Position numbers and translations under genes: made by a program
Source: Pleodorina starrii
Lineage: Eukaryota > Chlorophyta > Chlorophyceae > Chlamydomonadales > Volvocaceae
DNA: 64,000 nucleotides
Assembly (NCBI GenBank): GCA_030267565.1
Contig: BRXU01000043.1
Coordinates: 496,001 to 560,000, forward strand
Reading direction: 5' to 3'
In this document: one piece after another, positions 33,201 through 46,624 of the stretch
Position numbering within the stretch: the first letter of the stretch is position 1
How the letters are laid out: each line of letters starts with the position of its first letter
The notes under the pieces: generated by a model
Databases searched by the model: none
Told to the model about the DNA's origin: nothing
What the model saw: the letters and a program-made list of their open reading frames with translations, nothing else

Positions 33201-36200
33201 GACTCCGCTACTCCACGCGCCCGCGGTCCGAGGCCGCTGCCCCCCTCAAGGAGTCCCTGCCGCCGGCCCAGTCTTACCGCTCGTTCCACAGTGGGACGCC
33301 CCTTACGGCCCCATGCAGGGATACCGGTACGGATGTGGGATATGGATTTCGCCCCCACCCGCCTCTCGCCCCACCCGCCTCTCGCCCCACCCGCCTCTCG
33401 CCCCACCCGCCCCACCTTTTTGCACATGGCAGTGAATCCCACGCAGTCGGAGAAAAGGATGGTCACCATCTTGTGCTGCGGGGGGCGGGCGCAGGGGCGG
33501 AGGGACGGAGGGGCCTCAGGGCTGAGGAGAAGAGAGGGGGGGGTAGGGAGGTGACGGGGGGAACGTGGCGCAAGCTAACCGGTGCCGAGGTGGGCACCAG
33601 CTCCGGCTCTGGCTTCACCGCATGCTCCAGGCCAGGCCGGGCAGTGGGGCCCCCCGACAGGTATGACCCCGGACCCATCCGTGCCTCCGGCCGCCGGCCT
33701 CCACCGGGCCCCGCCGCAGCCGCAGCCGGCATCCAGCTCTCCGCGACGGCCGGCCCCGCCCTTCGGGCTCCCTCATCCCGTTTCGCCTCCGCCTCCGCCT
33801 CCGCCTGCCCTCCTCCCGGTCCGCCCTGCCCTCGCCTTGCAAACCCCCGCTTCCTCTTGCCTCCCATATTCTTCTGCACCTCGCCGTCCCCTGCTCTGGC
33901 GCCCTCCCTTGTTCCCCCCAGCTCAGTCCAGCCCGCACAGCCCCGCCCAGTATGACCCGCGGGTCAGTCCTCGCTTTCCCCCCCTTTCCCCCCCTTCCCC
34001 CCTCCCTGCCTCACCTGCGTAGCCAGATGTGACACCTTGATTGCGTCCAGTTGCTGCTGCACCACCAGCTGCCTCCAACCGGAGGTGCGCTTCACACTGA
34101 CAGCCGAGGAGGCGGAGGCGCTGGAGCAACGGGCGCCGCTGCCGGGATCACCGCCTACGCCACCCTCGCCGGGCAAACCGCCGCCGCTTGCGCTGGGGCG
34201 CGGGCTGCGGCTGCGGCTGCGAGGCGAGCAGCGCTCCGCGGCTACAGCGGCCCGGTCACGGGCGACAAGGGCGGGAGCGGGGCCGCTGCGCGGCCCCCCG
34301 CCGCCGCCGCCGGCGCGGAGGAGCGGTGAGACGGCGCGGGCGCCGGCGATGGGGCTCGGCGGGTTGGTGTGGTTGGCGGCCCACCCCCGACGTGGCCTGG
34401 TGGCCGACCTAGAGCGGGTGGACCTGGCGGACCTGGCGGACCTGGAGCCGCCGCCCGTGCTGCTGGCGCCTCCACCTCCACCTCCGCCACCACCTGCCCC
34501 GCTTGCTGCTGCTCCTGTCCCGGTCTTGGCCCGGGCCCCAGCCGCCATGTGGTTCATCTCCACGGGAACCACCGTCATAAACTCAATGACGTGGCGGGGA
34601 AACAGGGCCTGAGGAGGGGGAGGGCCGGGTGGGGCCGGGTGAGGGGCGGGTGGGGTGGGGGGCGAGTGCGGAGGTTAGGTGTGTGTCTCAGTGAGTTTTG
34701 GTGGCGTGGGCGTGGGCTTGGGCGTGGGTGTTGTTCGTGGAGAAAAGGAAGGGCAATACAGGATTGGGCAGGGAGTGGGGCGTCACTTCAGCTTCGTGCG
34801 AGGCGCGGTACGGGGCAGTCTGGGTCACACACCAACACCGCCCATCACGCCCGGCCCAACCACACGCGATTACCCAGAGCTCTCAGCTGTCAGCGGTCGT
34901 TGGGCAGCCGCAGCAGCAGCAGCAGCCTTGCAGGTGGGCCAGTCCAGCCCGTCCGCCCAGGCGGAGAGCCCAAAGGGACCCACGGGTTCGCTGCTGCTGC
35001 ACCGCGCAGCTCAGCTCCGCCGAGCCGGAGCCCGCAGCTGAGAGGCCCCCAAGCTTCACGTCCCTCCCAAGTGTGGCGAAGCCCGTCAAACACAGCGGAG
35101 GGGCTTCGTGCGCCCATTCCCCCAGGCCCCCTTGTGCCTCAAGCCATGCTCAACCCCACCCTCATCCTCATCTCCAACCCCGAAACCGAAGGCCCAACCA
35201 ACTCACCGCCAGGGCCCCCGTTGCACCGCTGCGGCCTCCTCCTCCTCATCATCCATTACCCAGATACCCACCCCCGAGGCCCCACCGCACCTCCAGAATC
35301 TTGTGTTCGTGCGCCAGCAGGGCCGTCACCCGCTCCTGGGCCTGCAGGGACGTACCGTACCGCATGTATGAGGCCCGGGCGCAACGGAGGCAAGGTCGGG
35401 AGTGCGAGGGTGGGCCGAGGGCAGGGCGGCGGTACCGCGGCTTTGGGTGCGCTGCGTTTATGTCGGTGCGCCATGTGTACAGTTGGGGGTTGGGGTTGCC
35501 CCAAAGGATGCCGCCAGGACATGGCAAGCTCCCGGTGAGGCTGCTGTTGAGGGCTACCCATGCCCGGGTGCCTGGCTGCCTGCCTGTCGGCCTGTCTGGC
35601 CAAAACACACCGCACGGGGACGTAGTTCCCTCAGCACAGCGGCGCTTGCCCCCGCCCGCCGCAAATCCACGCTCCAGCCCTCCCATCAGCCCCTGCCCGT
35701 TCCCCCTTCATCGGGCCCTGCTCCGGGCCTCCATTGCGCCCCAGATGTGCCCCACATTGGCCCGCCCCAGCCATCCACCGACCCAGCCATGTACCGTGAC
35801 GTGCGCCGTGACGTCTTGCATCACCAACAGTAGCACGGTGCTGCCCCCGCCACCGCCCCCACCATCGTCTCCCCCGTCACCGCCGTCCGCTGCACCGACT
35901 GCTGCTGATTGTGCTGCTGCTGCTGCTGCTGCTGCTGGCGTCATGGGCGGCGTGAACGCACGCAGGTGCACCCGGAACCAGCAGCTACCGACAGCCAACA
36001 CCGCGCCCGGACCCGCCGCAAGCGACCCGCCCAGATCCGGAGGCGCGGAAGCGCTGCTGTAGGCCCGACGGCCCTCAGAGCCCCATGCCGCCGTCGCCGG
36101 CGCCGCCGCCAGCGAGTCCGCGGAGCAAGGGCCGCCGGCGCCTGCCGTGCACGCGTCTGCTCCTCGCGCCGCGCCGCTCATGGGCCCCCAGGCACCCCCA

Positions 36201-39200
36201 GCCCCGGACATGCCAGTGAGGGTGCCCGACCAAGGCGACGGCGCCATCCCGACCAGCCCGGTCCCCGTCCCGAACACGAAGCCGGAGGTAAATCCAGACG
36301 CCGGCGGCAGCACCGAGGGACCGCTCTCCTGCACTTGATGCGCCGCCACGCAGAAGGGAGCGCTGCCATACGGCCCCAGAGCCGCCGCCGCCTCCGTGGC
36401 GCCGCTGAACGACGGCGACAGGGTTTGCGACCGCCGCTGAGCCGCCGCTGCAGCTACAGCGGCTGCTGCTGCCACATTAACAGAGGCCGTCGTGTCGGCG
36501 CCGGCGCTTCCGCAGCTGCCGAAGGCCGCAGCCCAGCCGGCCGACCGCCGCCGCGCGACGGCCGTTCTGATGCCGGCGCCGATGCCGGCTGCGGTGACAG
36601 CGCCCGAGATGCCGGCCTGCCCCTGCACGTGCGCCTGCATTTGGAGCGCCCAGCCGGGGACGGCGCTCAGGTGCGCGGCCGAGCTAGCACCCGGGCCGCC
36701 GCCCTCCATCGCGCCGATGGACGCCCGCCTCGCCCAGGCCGAGGTCGAGGCCGAGGCCGAGGGCTCGGCATCAAACACGTCCGACGGTCTCAGCCCCAGC
36801 CCCATTGCCGCTGGGCCGCCGCCCGCCTCCCCCGGCGTGGCCACTCCCCCCAACCCCCCCGTTGAGCCCAGCTGGTACAGGCCGCGGGTGCCCAGCTGCT
36901 GGTACTGCTGCTGGTACTGCAGCTGGTACTGCTGCTGCGGGTTGCCCCCGCCTCCGCCTCCACCTGCTCCGCCTGTTCCAGCTGCGGCGGTCGCTCCGTT
37001 GCCGCTTGCGATGGCCAGTCTCAGGTAGAGCGCCAGGGAGTTGGCGGTGTTGTTCTGGGAGCCGTCCGAGGTGGCGGTGCTGAGCTGGTTGGGGTGTTGG
37101 TTGCTGTGCGAGAAGGGGTAGGGGTAGGGGTAGGGGTGGAGGTGGGGGTGGCCGGGCGGCAGGTGGCCGTGCGGGTGTGGGTAGTACGGGCCCTGGCCCT
37201 GGCCGTGGCCCTGGCCCGCGGGATGCGGGTGCGAGTGCGGCGGTGCGGGGCCCACCGACGATGCGCGCGTCTGCAGCAGCAGCCGGGAGGCGTGACCGCT
37301 CGCCTGCTCCGAGGCGGAGGCGGAGGCGGAAGCGCTGCTGCAGAAGGAGGCGCGCAGGTGGCTGGGGATCATCGGGCCGCCACCGCCACCGCCACCGCCG
37401 CCGGGCCCCATCATCGCCAGGCCCATCATCGCCGCAGGCCCAGGGCCGCCCAGGGCCGCGGGGCCGACCAGCTGTCCGCTGCCGCCGCTGGGCGGCATCA
37501 GAGCCTCCAGACCCAGGGGCCCCATGGGGTGCTTCAGGAGGCCGCTGCGTGGGGGCATGGCACGTTGGGATGAGGTTGGGATGACGTGGGGTATGTGCGG
37601 TGTGTGGGTGTGTGTGGGTATGTGTGGTGCGTGAGTGTGCGGCGGGGGTTACGGAAACGGGAGAGGCGGCGGGCGGGACGGGGCGGGCTCACTGCTTACA
37701 TGCCGCGCGATAAGAAGGCCGCGCCTGATTCCGGCAGAGTCCAGGTGCTTCAGGGAGCGGTGCGGTGCGGTGCGGTGCGATGCGGTGAGGCGGCAGCGGA
37801 GCGAAACGGAGTGCTCCGAGGGAAGGGAAGGGAAAGGCGTTCGCGCGGCCTCTGCTGACCGGCTGGCTAGGCTAGGACTGGCTTGGCTTGGCTTGGCTTG
37901 GCTGTGGAGGCACACGGGAGGGCAGCGCAGCAAACAGCGGCACAAGAGGCAAGCAAGCGCTCTGGCGCGCTGCGCTGCGGTGCGGTGCACAGTCAGCATC
38001 ACCACATGGCTGCAGCTCCACCGCACCCGAAAATATCGGCGGCGCCTGCTGTGCTCCTCTCCAATATGGTCGTACTCGCTCTCCTCCCGTGCGGCTGAGG
38101 CAGTGCCATCGGCGCCGTCGACGTTGTCACCACCGATGAAAACCGCCGGCCAGGCACTTTGCCGTACATAAAAACGCCGCCGGCGCCACTGAGACTGCCG
38201 ACGCCAACCCCCACGCCGACGCCGCCAGTGCCTGCAGCGCCGCAAATGCATGCCCCGGCCCCCACGACACCGCCTCCGGCCACTGCTGGGGGTGATATGG
38301 AAGATGCCGCCGGGGGTGACAAGGCGCCCGGGCAGACCTCCCCACCGACGCTGCCCATGTTGCCGACGCTGCCGTACGCACTGCCGTGGGCGCTGCCGTA
38401 CCCGATACTCTCCCGATCCATCTGCTCCAGCAGCGAGAAGATCCGCGTGCGGACCGAGTTGGGCCGCCGCAACGACGAGCCGCCTCCGCCGCCCACTGCC
38501 GCAGGGCCCGTGTTCAGGCGCTTGCAGCTGTGGCCGATGGACTGGGAGTGCTTGGGAATCGCCATCGCGCCGCTGCCGCCGCCGACGGCTGCCAGCTCCG
38601 TCAGCCGCGCTGCCGCCGCGGCCGCCGCCGCCTGAGGGACCGCCGCTGACGTGGGCATGCACCTGCCACCGGCTGCCGCTGCGGCAATGCCGTCGCTGAT
38701 CGTGCCGCCACCTCCGTCGCTGCTGTTCGCCGCCGCCGCCGCCGTGGGCGCCGCCAGCAGCCTGCCCGCCAGGCTGCGGTCTGCGGTGGACAGCAGGGAC
38801 GCCACGCTGGTGCCGGTGCCGATGGCCGCGTGATCGCCCGTGCTCCCACCGGGCCCCCTGCCGCCATCGCCATCGTCACCGCCGCCGCCGCTGTTCACCG
38901 CCGCCGTCGCCACCGGCTCCGGCTTGCTGCAGACGGACTGCCGCATGTCCCCGATGCTCCCGTCAATCATGCTCGAGCCCAGCCCCAGTCCCAGGCCCAC
39001 GGTCTGCTGGCTGGTGGAGTCGCCCCGCATCATCAAAAGCGACATCGGGAAGCTGCTGGGCGGGCGGGCGGAAGAACTGCCGCCACCGCCGGTGCCGGCT
39101 CCGCCGCCAGCGCAGCCGCCGGTGCCTGCGATGCGGCCAGGGCGCTCCTGCGCCGCGCCACCCGGCATGCCGCGCTGCCCAGGCCCCCCGACCTCCGCCA

Positions 39201-42200
39201 GCTGCCCCGAGCTGCCCAGCCTCGACGGCAGCAGCGCGGGGGCCAGCCAGCCGGATCCAACCAGGAGGCTGCTGCTGCTGCGCGCAACACCGCCGCCGGC
39301 GTCGTTGGCGGTGCCGGGCAGGCAGCAGCCGCCTGCTCCTCCCGAGGGCTGCTGATGCTGTTGCTGCTGTTGTTGGCAGTTGCCCTGCGACAGCTCGGAG
39401 ATCTGGTAGAGCGGCAGCCAGTTGCCGCTGCTGCAGGGCAGCTGGCCGCTGCTCTCGCGGGGACCCGGCAGAGCCGGAGCCGCACCCGACAGGCCCCCGG
39501 AAGCCAAGCTCAAAGCCGCAGTGCCGGCTGCGCTGCTGGAGGCGGCGTGCTCCTGCACGGGCGCCAGCGGCGCAAGCATCCGAGGAGAGAAGCCCATCGG
39601 CCCCGGCCCCGGCCCCGGCGGCTGCGGCACCTCCTTACCGCCGGAGGCCAAGGGCGTGGCCCCCGCCGCGCCGCCACCGCCCTCCGTACTGCTGCCGTCC
39701 GCGCTGCTGCCAGCCATTCCGCGCGCGGCGAGGGCAACCCGGTACTGCGCATGGCCGCCGCCCCAGTGCAGCTGACCGCTGGGGCCGTCCAGCGAGCTGC
39801 GACCGCTCGCCGGTGCAGCCATCCGCCGAGCCGCTCGCAGGGCGCTGAGGGAGATGGACCTGCTGCCGGGGCCCGCGCCGCCGGCAAACGCTGACGATGG
39901 CGCCGGCACCGCCGCCGACATCGACACTGAGGCGAACGCCGGCGCCGAGGCTGTCTCGGACGCCGAGCCCGAGGCCAGTGGCGAGCCAGCCCCGGCCCCA
40001 ATGGCGTGGGCCCCGTCCCGGAAGAAAGCCGACACGTGGGCGCCTGCGGACAGCCGTTTGGGGAGCCCGCCGAGCCCCCGGGCCACCGGGCCCAATCCCA
40101 CCGCCGCCATCCCCACCCCCACCAGCACCGAGCCCGACGCCGCCTGCCCCGACTCGGAGCTGCGCGGGCCGCCCCAGCCGCTCCCATTGCCGCTGACGTA
40201 GCTGCTGCCCGTGTAGCAGTCGGCGCCCGCTGCCCCTTCCGCGCTGCCCCTCGCCGCGTCCTCGTCGCCGCGCAGGCTCAGCGGCATCGGAGCCAGGCGG
40301 TGCGGCACGCGCGCGGCCGGCGGGCGCACGCCTGTGGCCAGAGAGCTGGAGCTGGGGCTGCCATTGGGGCTGGGGATGGGTCTGGCAACGGGGATGTGGC
40401 TGAGGCTGACGTCCGCGGAGGGGGCAGCGAGGGCAGCGACCACAGGCGCGCTAGCGCCCAACTCGCCATCCCCCAAGCCCCCTTCGGGGCTCGTTTGACG
40501 GCGCCGTGGGTTATCAAGATTCACCTCCGGCTCACAGGCGCCGACCTCAACCTCTGCGAGCCCAGAGGAGGGCCCGCCTCGCTCCAGCTCTAGCCCTAGC
40601 CGTCGTCCGAGGCTCGGCTTCAATGGGGGGCTGCTCGACACCCGATCGGCTCCGGAGCCGTCCTCGGCTGCGGCAAAGGCCTCGCGGCCCCCGAACCGAT
40701 GCCGCAGCAGCTGGGTCCTCCGATACATGGGCGCGCTGGCGGCGGCGGCGGCGGCGGCGGCATGGCCCGGCAGGAAGGGGCTGGCTTGCCCGAGGGCCTC
40801 ACAAGCGGCTGGGTCGGCTGGCGCGGCGCCGGCCTCAGCTGCTGCAGTTGTTGAGGCTGCTGCAGCGGCTGCGGCTGCGGCTGCGGCGCCCGGCGCCCCG
40901 GCTTGGCCCAGGCTCATCCTCTCCATCAGCGGCATTCCCTGCGGCCCGGAGAAGGAGCTGCTGGTCACCCGGAGGCCGCCCCGGCTCAGCGCCGCGACGC
41001 GCATGGCCAGCTCAGGCCCAGCGGTCGTGTTGATGCGCCGCACCGGCCGCCGGCCGCGCCCGGCCGGCCCGCTGCTGAGGCCGGAGGCGGAGGCGGCAGC
41101 GGCAACGGCATCGCTACGGTCCCGACCTATGCCGGGGTCTGTGCCTCCACCGCCACTGTCGCCAGGCCCCGCAGCTTCAGCCGCCACCACTTGCTTGATG
41201 AGTCCGGTGCTGGGCCTCAGTAGCCGCTGCTGCAGCCGCGGCAGGGGCGGATTCAGCTGGGACTGGTACTGGTGTTGGTTCCCGGAGGCGGCGGCAGCCC
41301 CGCCTCCTAGCTGGTGTTGCTGCCGCTGCTGCAGCTCGGCGGAGCTGGTTGCCGCTGTGCTGGCGGCCTGGCGCTGCAGTGAGGCGAATCGCTGGAAGCT
41401 GACGTCTCGCGCCTGTCGCGGCACGGTGGTCTTGGTCAGGCGCTGCAGCAGCATTTGATCCGCCAGCTCCTGCTGCGCCGCCGCAGCCGCCGCCGCCGCC
41501 AGCAGCCGCTGCCGCAGCGCCTCCGCCGGGAAGCCGTGCCCGCCGCTGCCGGCGGCGGAGGCGGTCCCCCCCGTGAACATCATGCCCCCCGCGTTCAGGC
41601 TGCTGCTGTCCAGGCGGGAGGGCAGTGCGAAGCTGCCGGTGCGGCTGACCAGGCCACCCAGCCCACAGCCGCCGCCGGAGGACGCCACGCTGCCCTGCCG
41701 CTGCACCAGCAGATGCAGCTGGCCCTGACTCGGAATCTGGCCCTGACTAGGGATCTGGCCCTGACTCAGGAACTGGCCCTGACTCGGATTCTGACACTGA
41801 CTCTGGCTCTGGGCCCGACATGCCAGTGAGAAGGAAGGCAAGCGGCCGCAGCCGCCGGACCGGGTGCCAGAGGCGCCCTATACGAGGTGGGTTGAGGTGG
41901 GGTGGGAGCGGGGAGCAGCGAAGGCAGGGTGGCAGGCAGGACGTCAGGCGGAGGCGAACGGATGATGGCGTCGGCAATGCATGTGCAGTGTGCGGGCGAG
42001 TATAGGACGCGGGCAAGCTGCAGTGCGCAAAAGCGCATCGCGGGTGCGGATGCGGCTGTGGCAAAAGCCGTGATGGTAGCGTGCAGGTGCGCCAGAAGCA
42101 CGGAAAGGAACGGGTAGTACGGCAGATCCGTACGGCTGCAACGATCCGCTTCTTGTGCCGCACCTGGCTTTCCGAGGTACACCCGCAAGACGCCTCCCGA

Positions 42201-45200
42201 TCCAGCAGCGGCAGCCCCCGGGTGTCCCCTGCGTCCATCGACAGCCGCGGTTGGCCGCCGGAGGGCCCGGCGCGGCTGTCGCCAATGCCGCCGTCGCCAT
42301 CGTCGTCCTCGCCGTCCTCGCTGCCGCGGTCCTCCGTGTTGTTGTCCGCTGCCCCTTGGATCTCAGCCCCATCGAGCGGCTCTGTGTTGGGTGGTTGGGC
42401 GGGCGAGCGGGCGAGCGGGAAACGCTGAGCTCATGCGGCGACGCACATAGGAGGCGATTCAGTGGCTCTGTGAAAAGGCCGCAGCGCAGAGGCCGCAGAG
42501 GTTCCACACGTCTCACTCTCGTGGATCCTCCCCAGCGCACCGCTGAGGCCCCCCCCCCGGGAGCAAAGGCTTATCCCGCGGATGCTCAGGAGCCATGCTT
42601 ACACCACCACCCCCGGCAACCAAGCACACGCTGGTCTGGACACTCCACGTTCTCCCCCAGTTCCGCCTCCACTTCGCCCCTGCCTTTCCTCCTGCCTTTC
42701 CCCCTGCCCTCATTCTCCCCTGCCTGCCCCTCGAACCCGCCGCCCCCCCCCCTGCCCACCAGCCCAGCCAGCCACTCACCGGTCAGCTCCACCTCGTCGT
42801 CGCACTCGGCAATGCCGTTCATCAGCAGCCTGGGGCCGCCCCGCGCTGTCCCCGGCCCCACTCCCACCCGGTACGCGCAATCTGCCAGCGGGTCTGCGGG
42901 CCCGCACAGGCCCCCCGCTGCTGCTGCGGCGGCGGCAGTGCACCCGTCCGCCAGCGCGGCAAGGTCGAGAAAGGCGGGCGCCTTGAGTGTCGCCATGAAG
43001 CCCTGGGGGCAGCAGCGACCAGGGAGCGGAGCGGAGGGAGGGAGGGAGGGATGGAGGAGGGGCGTGCGGAGCATGAGCGCAGGGAACGGCCTCACGGTTG
43101 GCATGGGATCGGTGTGCGTGCGTTTCAGCTGATGGGTGACAGCGTCTCCACAGCACCAGCCAGCGGGCCGGCCGGTCGGTCGGCATGGAGCGGACCGCGC
43201 AAAACGTCATGTCGTGCAGCCACGCAGCCCCCCATCGCCCCTTCCCCAACATGAGCTGTGCGGCGACCAGCCCGCCTAATACACCCACCCTTTTTCACAC
43301 CCCAATCCAGCCGCGCTTCAGGCTATAACGTCCGCAGGGTTTCTTGTTCCGTTTCTGCAAATTCACTCTTCAAAAGCGCCCCCGTCCGCCGTCCCCCGCC
43401 CTCTCCCCTTGGCCCGGCCCACGTACGCCCCGGCCAGCCACCTGCTCCGCCGCCGCCTGTTCCATCACCTCCTCCAGGCTCAGCCCACAGCCCCCCAGCA
43501 GCTCTTGCAGAAGCAGCCGCAGGTCAAAACCGGGCGGCAGGGACGGGGAAGACGGCGAGAGTGGCAGCCTCGGAGGGCACACCCCGCCGCCCAGCCCGGC
43601 CGCCCCCAGACCAAGGCCCTGGCCGCCGCTGCCGAAGGGCGACCAGGGACCGGTGGGGCCAAAGACCGCGGCCCCAGCGTCCATAATGGGGATGTTCTGG
43701 CGGGGCGGGATGGAGGGGTCAGGCGCAGTGGTGAAAGCGAAGAGAGAGGGCGGCAGAGTGCGCGCTGAGCCGGCGGGGGACGCGCGGAGACGGGACACGG
43801 CGCCTTCCGGGGCCACAGGTGCGGCTTGAGCACCAGCACCAGCACCAGGTAACACGTGCAGCCAAGGGTGCCCGGTCCGTTCTGGTGCATCGGCCGCCCG
43901 GCACACCCAACGAGCCCCGCAAAGCCTCTCCAATGCCCTTTCCGGCCGGAAAGTCCCGCGCCCAGCCGCCAGTCCCAGACCGTAAGTGCACCCGCTTCGC
44001 TCCGTTCCGCCTCGCCCCGCTCACCAGGTAGGCCCTGGCCCGCTGGTTGAGGTAAATGATGGAGCCGCCACCGGAGCTGCGGCAGGAGAGCAACAGGGGG
44101 GAAACGGCCGGTGCGCCTGAGGGGGTGCATTGCATCCGCATGGCTTCCCACGAGAGGGATAGCGCGGGACGGGAGGGGACGGGGCAGCCCTGGCGCCACA
44201 TGTGCGTGCAGGACCGCGCGCACGCCCCGTGTTCGCGGCCCCCGGCGGCTGCCCCCCGCGGCTATCCCGCAGCGATTCCCCGCCGTTACCCGCGCTCCGA
44301 TATCGCCCAACCGACCCGGGCTGCCCAACAGCTGGCGCATTTCACTGCCCGGACGCCTCACCGAACGCCTGGACGAGCCGGGTGCTGCCATGGCTGCCAA
44401 TGCAGACTCCAAGTCCATCTATGCGTACCATAATAAGTTGCCATCCCAGATCCCGACCCAAGTTGGGCAGTGCGCATCTGGGTCGGGATCTGGGTCGGGA
44501 TCTGGGCCGGCCTCTCAGTTGGCTCATCCAGGCTGTCCGATAGCTAGCGCCCCTGACCCATCCTACCCACACCACTCAACCAACCAGCCAGCCATGCCGA
44601 CCCAGATGCCCACCCGCCCACCCACCGGTCGAGCGAGAAGGACATGACCAGTGCCGGGATGGACTCCGCCGCCAGGGCCCGGAACGCCAACTGGCCGTCC
44701 TCCGGGCTCAGACAGGCAGCGCTAGGAACTGGGCGGGGCCCCGGGCTCGGGCTCGGGATAGGGCTCGGCTGCGGAGCAGTCACCGGGACGGAGTGCAGCA
44801 GGCTGCCGGCGGCAACCGGGAGGTTACCCCTGACGCTACGGAGGTTCGACTCTGGCCGGGGCGGCGGCAGTGGCGAGGGCAAGCCCCATCCCGCAAGCGG
44901 TGACAGCGGCGGGGACGGCGGCGGTGACGCGGCTGCTGGCGTGGCAGCAGTTGCCCGCTGCACCGCTTGCGGGCGGATGAGGACCGTCAGTCCCGGCCTG
45001 CGCCTGCCTCCGCCCAGGTCCAGCACACAGGAGGACACCTGCAGCATGAGGCGCGCCGCATAAACCAACGCAGGGCCGCATAGGGGAGGTACCGTAAGTT
45101 TCAATCGGCGAAAGGGCAACACAACACCACACATTACAACAACGCAGTCCGGCCGGGTCGCAGCCATGGCTTGCACTCGGCCCCCGGATGCTCGCCGAGG

Positions 45201-45699
45201 GCAGTAATGCGGGCCCGGGGAGTGGACGCTGACCGTTACCGATCACGTCCACCGCAGGGGTTGCACGCGGCAGGCGGACGGGCGCGCGCCCTTGGCACCG
45301 GGCAGCAGTCCTACCACCCGCTGTCCCGCGCCGTCCAGACATTGGATGCCTCTGCCGGCAACATGTCGGGGAGAGCAGACTACACGGACCGCAGCACCGG
45401 GGCAGCCACCGCCAGGCGCCCCGGGACGGGGGGGGGTTGTGGGCTCCCATCGCGTCCATTCCAGTCTTGGATGGGCCAGCCAGCCAGCCAGCCTCCCAGC
45501 CAGCCAGCCAGCCAGCGATGTACGGTCCAGGCCAACAGCCCGCTAGCGGTCCGTTAACGGTCTACCGGCGCCCGCAGTCGCTCCTCACCTCCACCACCGC
45601 GACCTCTGCAGCCGGCTCGACGACGACGGGGAGCGCCCGCGCGGCTCGCTCCACGTCTAGGCGTACATGATGCCGTATCCTGCAGTACTGCCGCTCCAT
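30280..45699 (-). CDS. Giant PAS-linked class III nucleotide cyclase, 16 exons
   Basis: Proposed exons: 45699-45589, 45038-44626, 44076-44025, 43696-43442, 43002-42780, 42381-42164, 41808-38168, 37544-35795, 35341-35291, 34608-34015, 33475-33416, 32940-32866, 32366-32311, 31936-31828, 31011-30781, 30378-30280. Every junction is phase-consistent, giving about 2,645 residues to a TAG at 30280. PAS-like sensor pieces lie in exons 2-5 (ESIPALVMSFSLD, GGGSIIYLNQRARAYL) and at the end of exon 8 (WFRVHLRAFTPP, LLLVMQDVTAHV). A helix (AQERVTALLAHEHKILE) and LFPRHVIEFM lead to the catalytic domain: HKMVTILFSDCVGFTAM, YKVETIGDCYVVAGGL, GLHSGPALSGVVG and FTVFGETVEAAHRME. Both metal Asp residues are present. 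Glu in VETIGD is guanylate-type, Thr stands at the second specificity position, and Glu replaces the usual Asn. Exons 7 and 8 encode about 1,800 residues of Ala/Gly/Ser/Gln-rich sequence. No clear membrane helix is seen. The first exon is the least certain. Confidence 0.88.
44445..44506. repeat. 16-bp inverted repeat in a cyclase intron
   Basis: The left arm at 44445-44460 (CCCAGATCCCGACCCA) is the reverse complement of two overlapping right arms at about 44479-44494 and 44491-44506. It lies in the intron between exons 2 and 3 and could form a short hairpin. No function is known. Confidence 0.75.
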
Positions 45700-46037
45700 G
45701 GCACACCTGCCGCGGCACACCGTGATGCATGCGGGGCTTACCCGTCGGATTCGACTTGATAAACTTGATAGACCTCATAGGTGCAATGCTGGCAGCAGTC
45801 GAGATGTGGTCAGCTGGGGCTGGGGTTATCAGCTGTTGCCATGTGCACGTGTGTGTGTGTGTGTGTGCTTTCGAAGCGATGGCAGTCACGGAGGGACGCG
45901 GTTAATGCGCGTGTGCCCCGTGGGCTCCTGCACTCGACGTTCTGTCGAGATGCGAGAGCTGCTCAGAATGGGGGGGGGTTGCATTGAGCCGGCAGCTGAG
46001 TAATTCGTTGGCGGGCCGCCTGCAGCGCAAACAGGGT

Positions 46038-46624
46038 TCATCGGTCCCGGACACCAGGCCCTGCATCGCGCTCTTCTAATTCATTCGTCTCTGGACCCGT
46101 AACCTGGAAGCTTCCGCAGAACCCCGAGCTGAGAGGCGTGGACTGCATCCTCGCTTGCACGGCCGGCGGGGCCGTCATGTAGGCTCTTTCTGTCGTACTC
46201 GGCATGGGGCCGGGGCAGAGGGAGCCCCCCCAACCCGTATACACCCTTCCCCCCACCTTGCGGCCGCCTCGAGCGCAGCTGGGATAAATTCGTCGCACGC
46301 TGCCAGGCGCTCGAGGTCCGTAAGAAATGACCCATAGACGCTCCAAGGAGCGTACCCTGCCGGTCCATCCGTCGCAAGGTCGCTGGTGTTGGGCAAGCGG
46401 AGCCATAACGTCCGGAGGCCAGGCAACCTGGTGCACCGCAGCTCGCCCCCCATGACAGGACCATATTCAAGAAGGAAGGCTGCCGCAGCTGCAGGTTTCT
46501 TGGACCGCTCAAGTGTTTCATGGAAGGCTGCCTGGTGATACGATGGGATGACATCTTGCGGGGCCCCTCTCCCGTCAAAGATGCGGCTGCCGACATGGCT
46601 CGCTGCGGATAAAATGCCCAGCAT
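46038..46624 (-). CDS. Small unrecognised protein, two exons, about 153 residues
   Basis: Exon 1 at 46624-46257 runs from an ATG (MLGILSAASHVGSRIF) to a GTGGGG donor in phase 2. Exon 2 at 46128-46038 follows CCTCTCAG and ends TGA. The joined product contains WSVYGSFLTDLERLAACDEF and an acidic tail (PETNELEERDAG). Sequence complexity is high and splice phases agree, so this is probably a real gene; no domain, signal peptide or membrane helix is recognised. It is transcribed in the same direction as the cyclase gene, about 340 bases upstream of that gene's proposed start. It could be an unspliced upstream part of something larger, but its stop argues against a join to the cyclase. Confidence 0.55.

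Noticed and set aside
38159..41829. Long plus-strand open frames such as 40727-41458 and 38830-39894
   Set aside because: They are antisense to the 3.6-kb cyclase exon; its GC-rich Ala/Gly/Ser codons keep all frames open.
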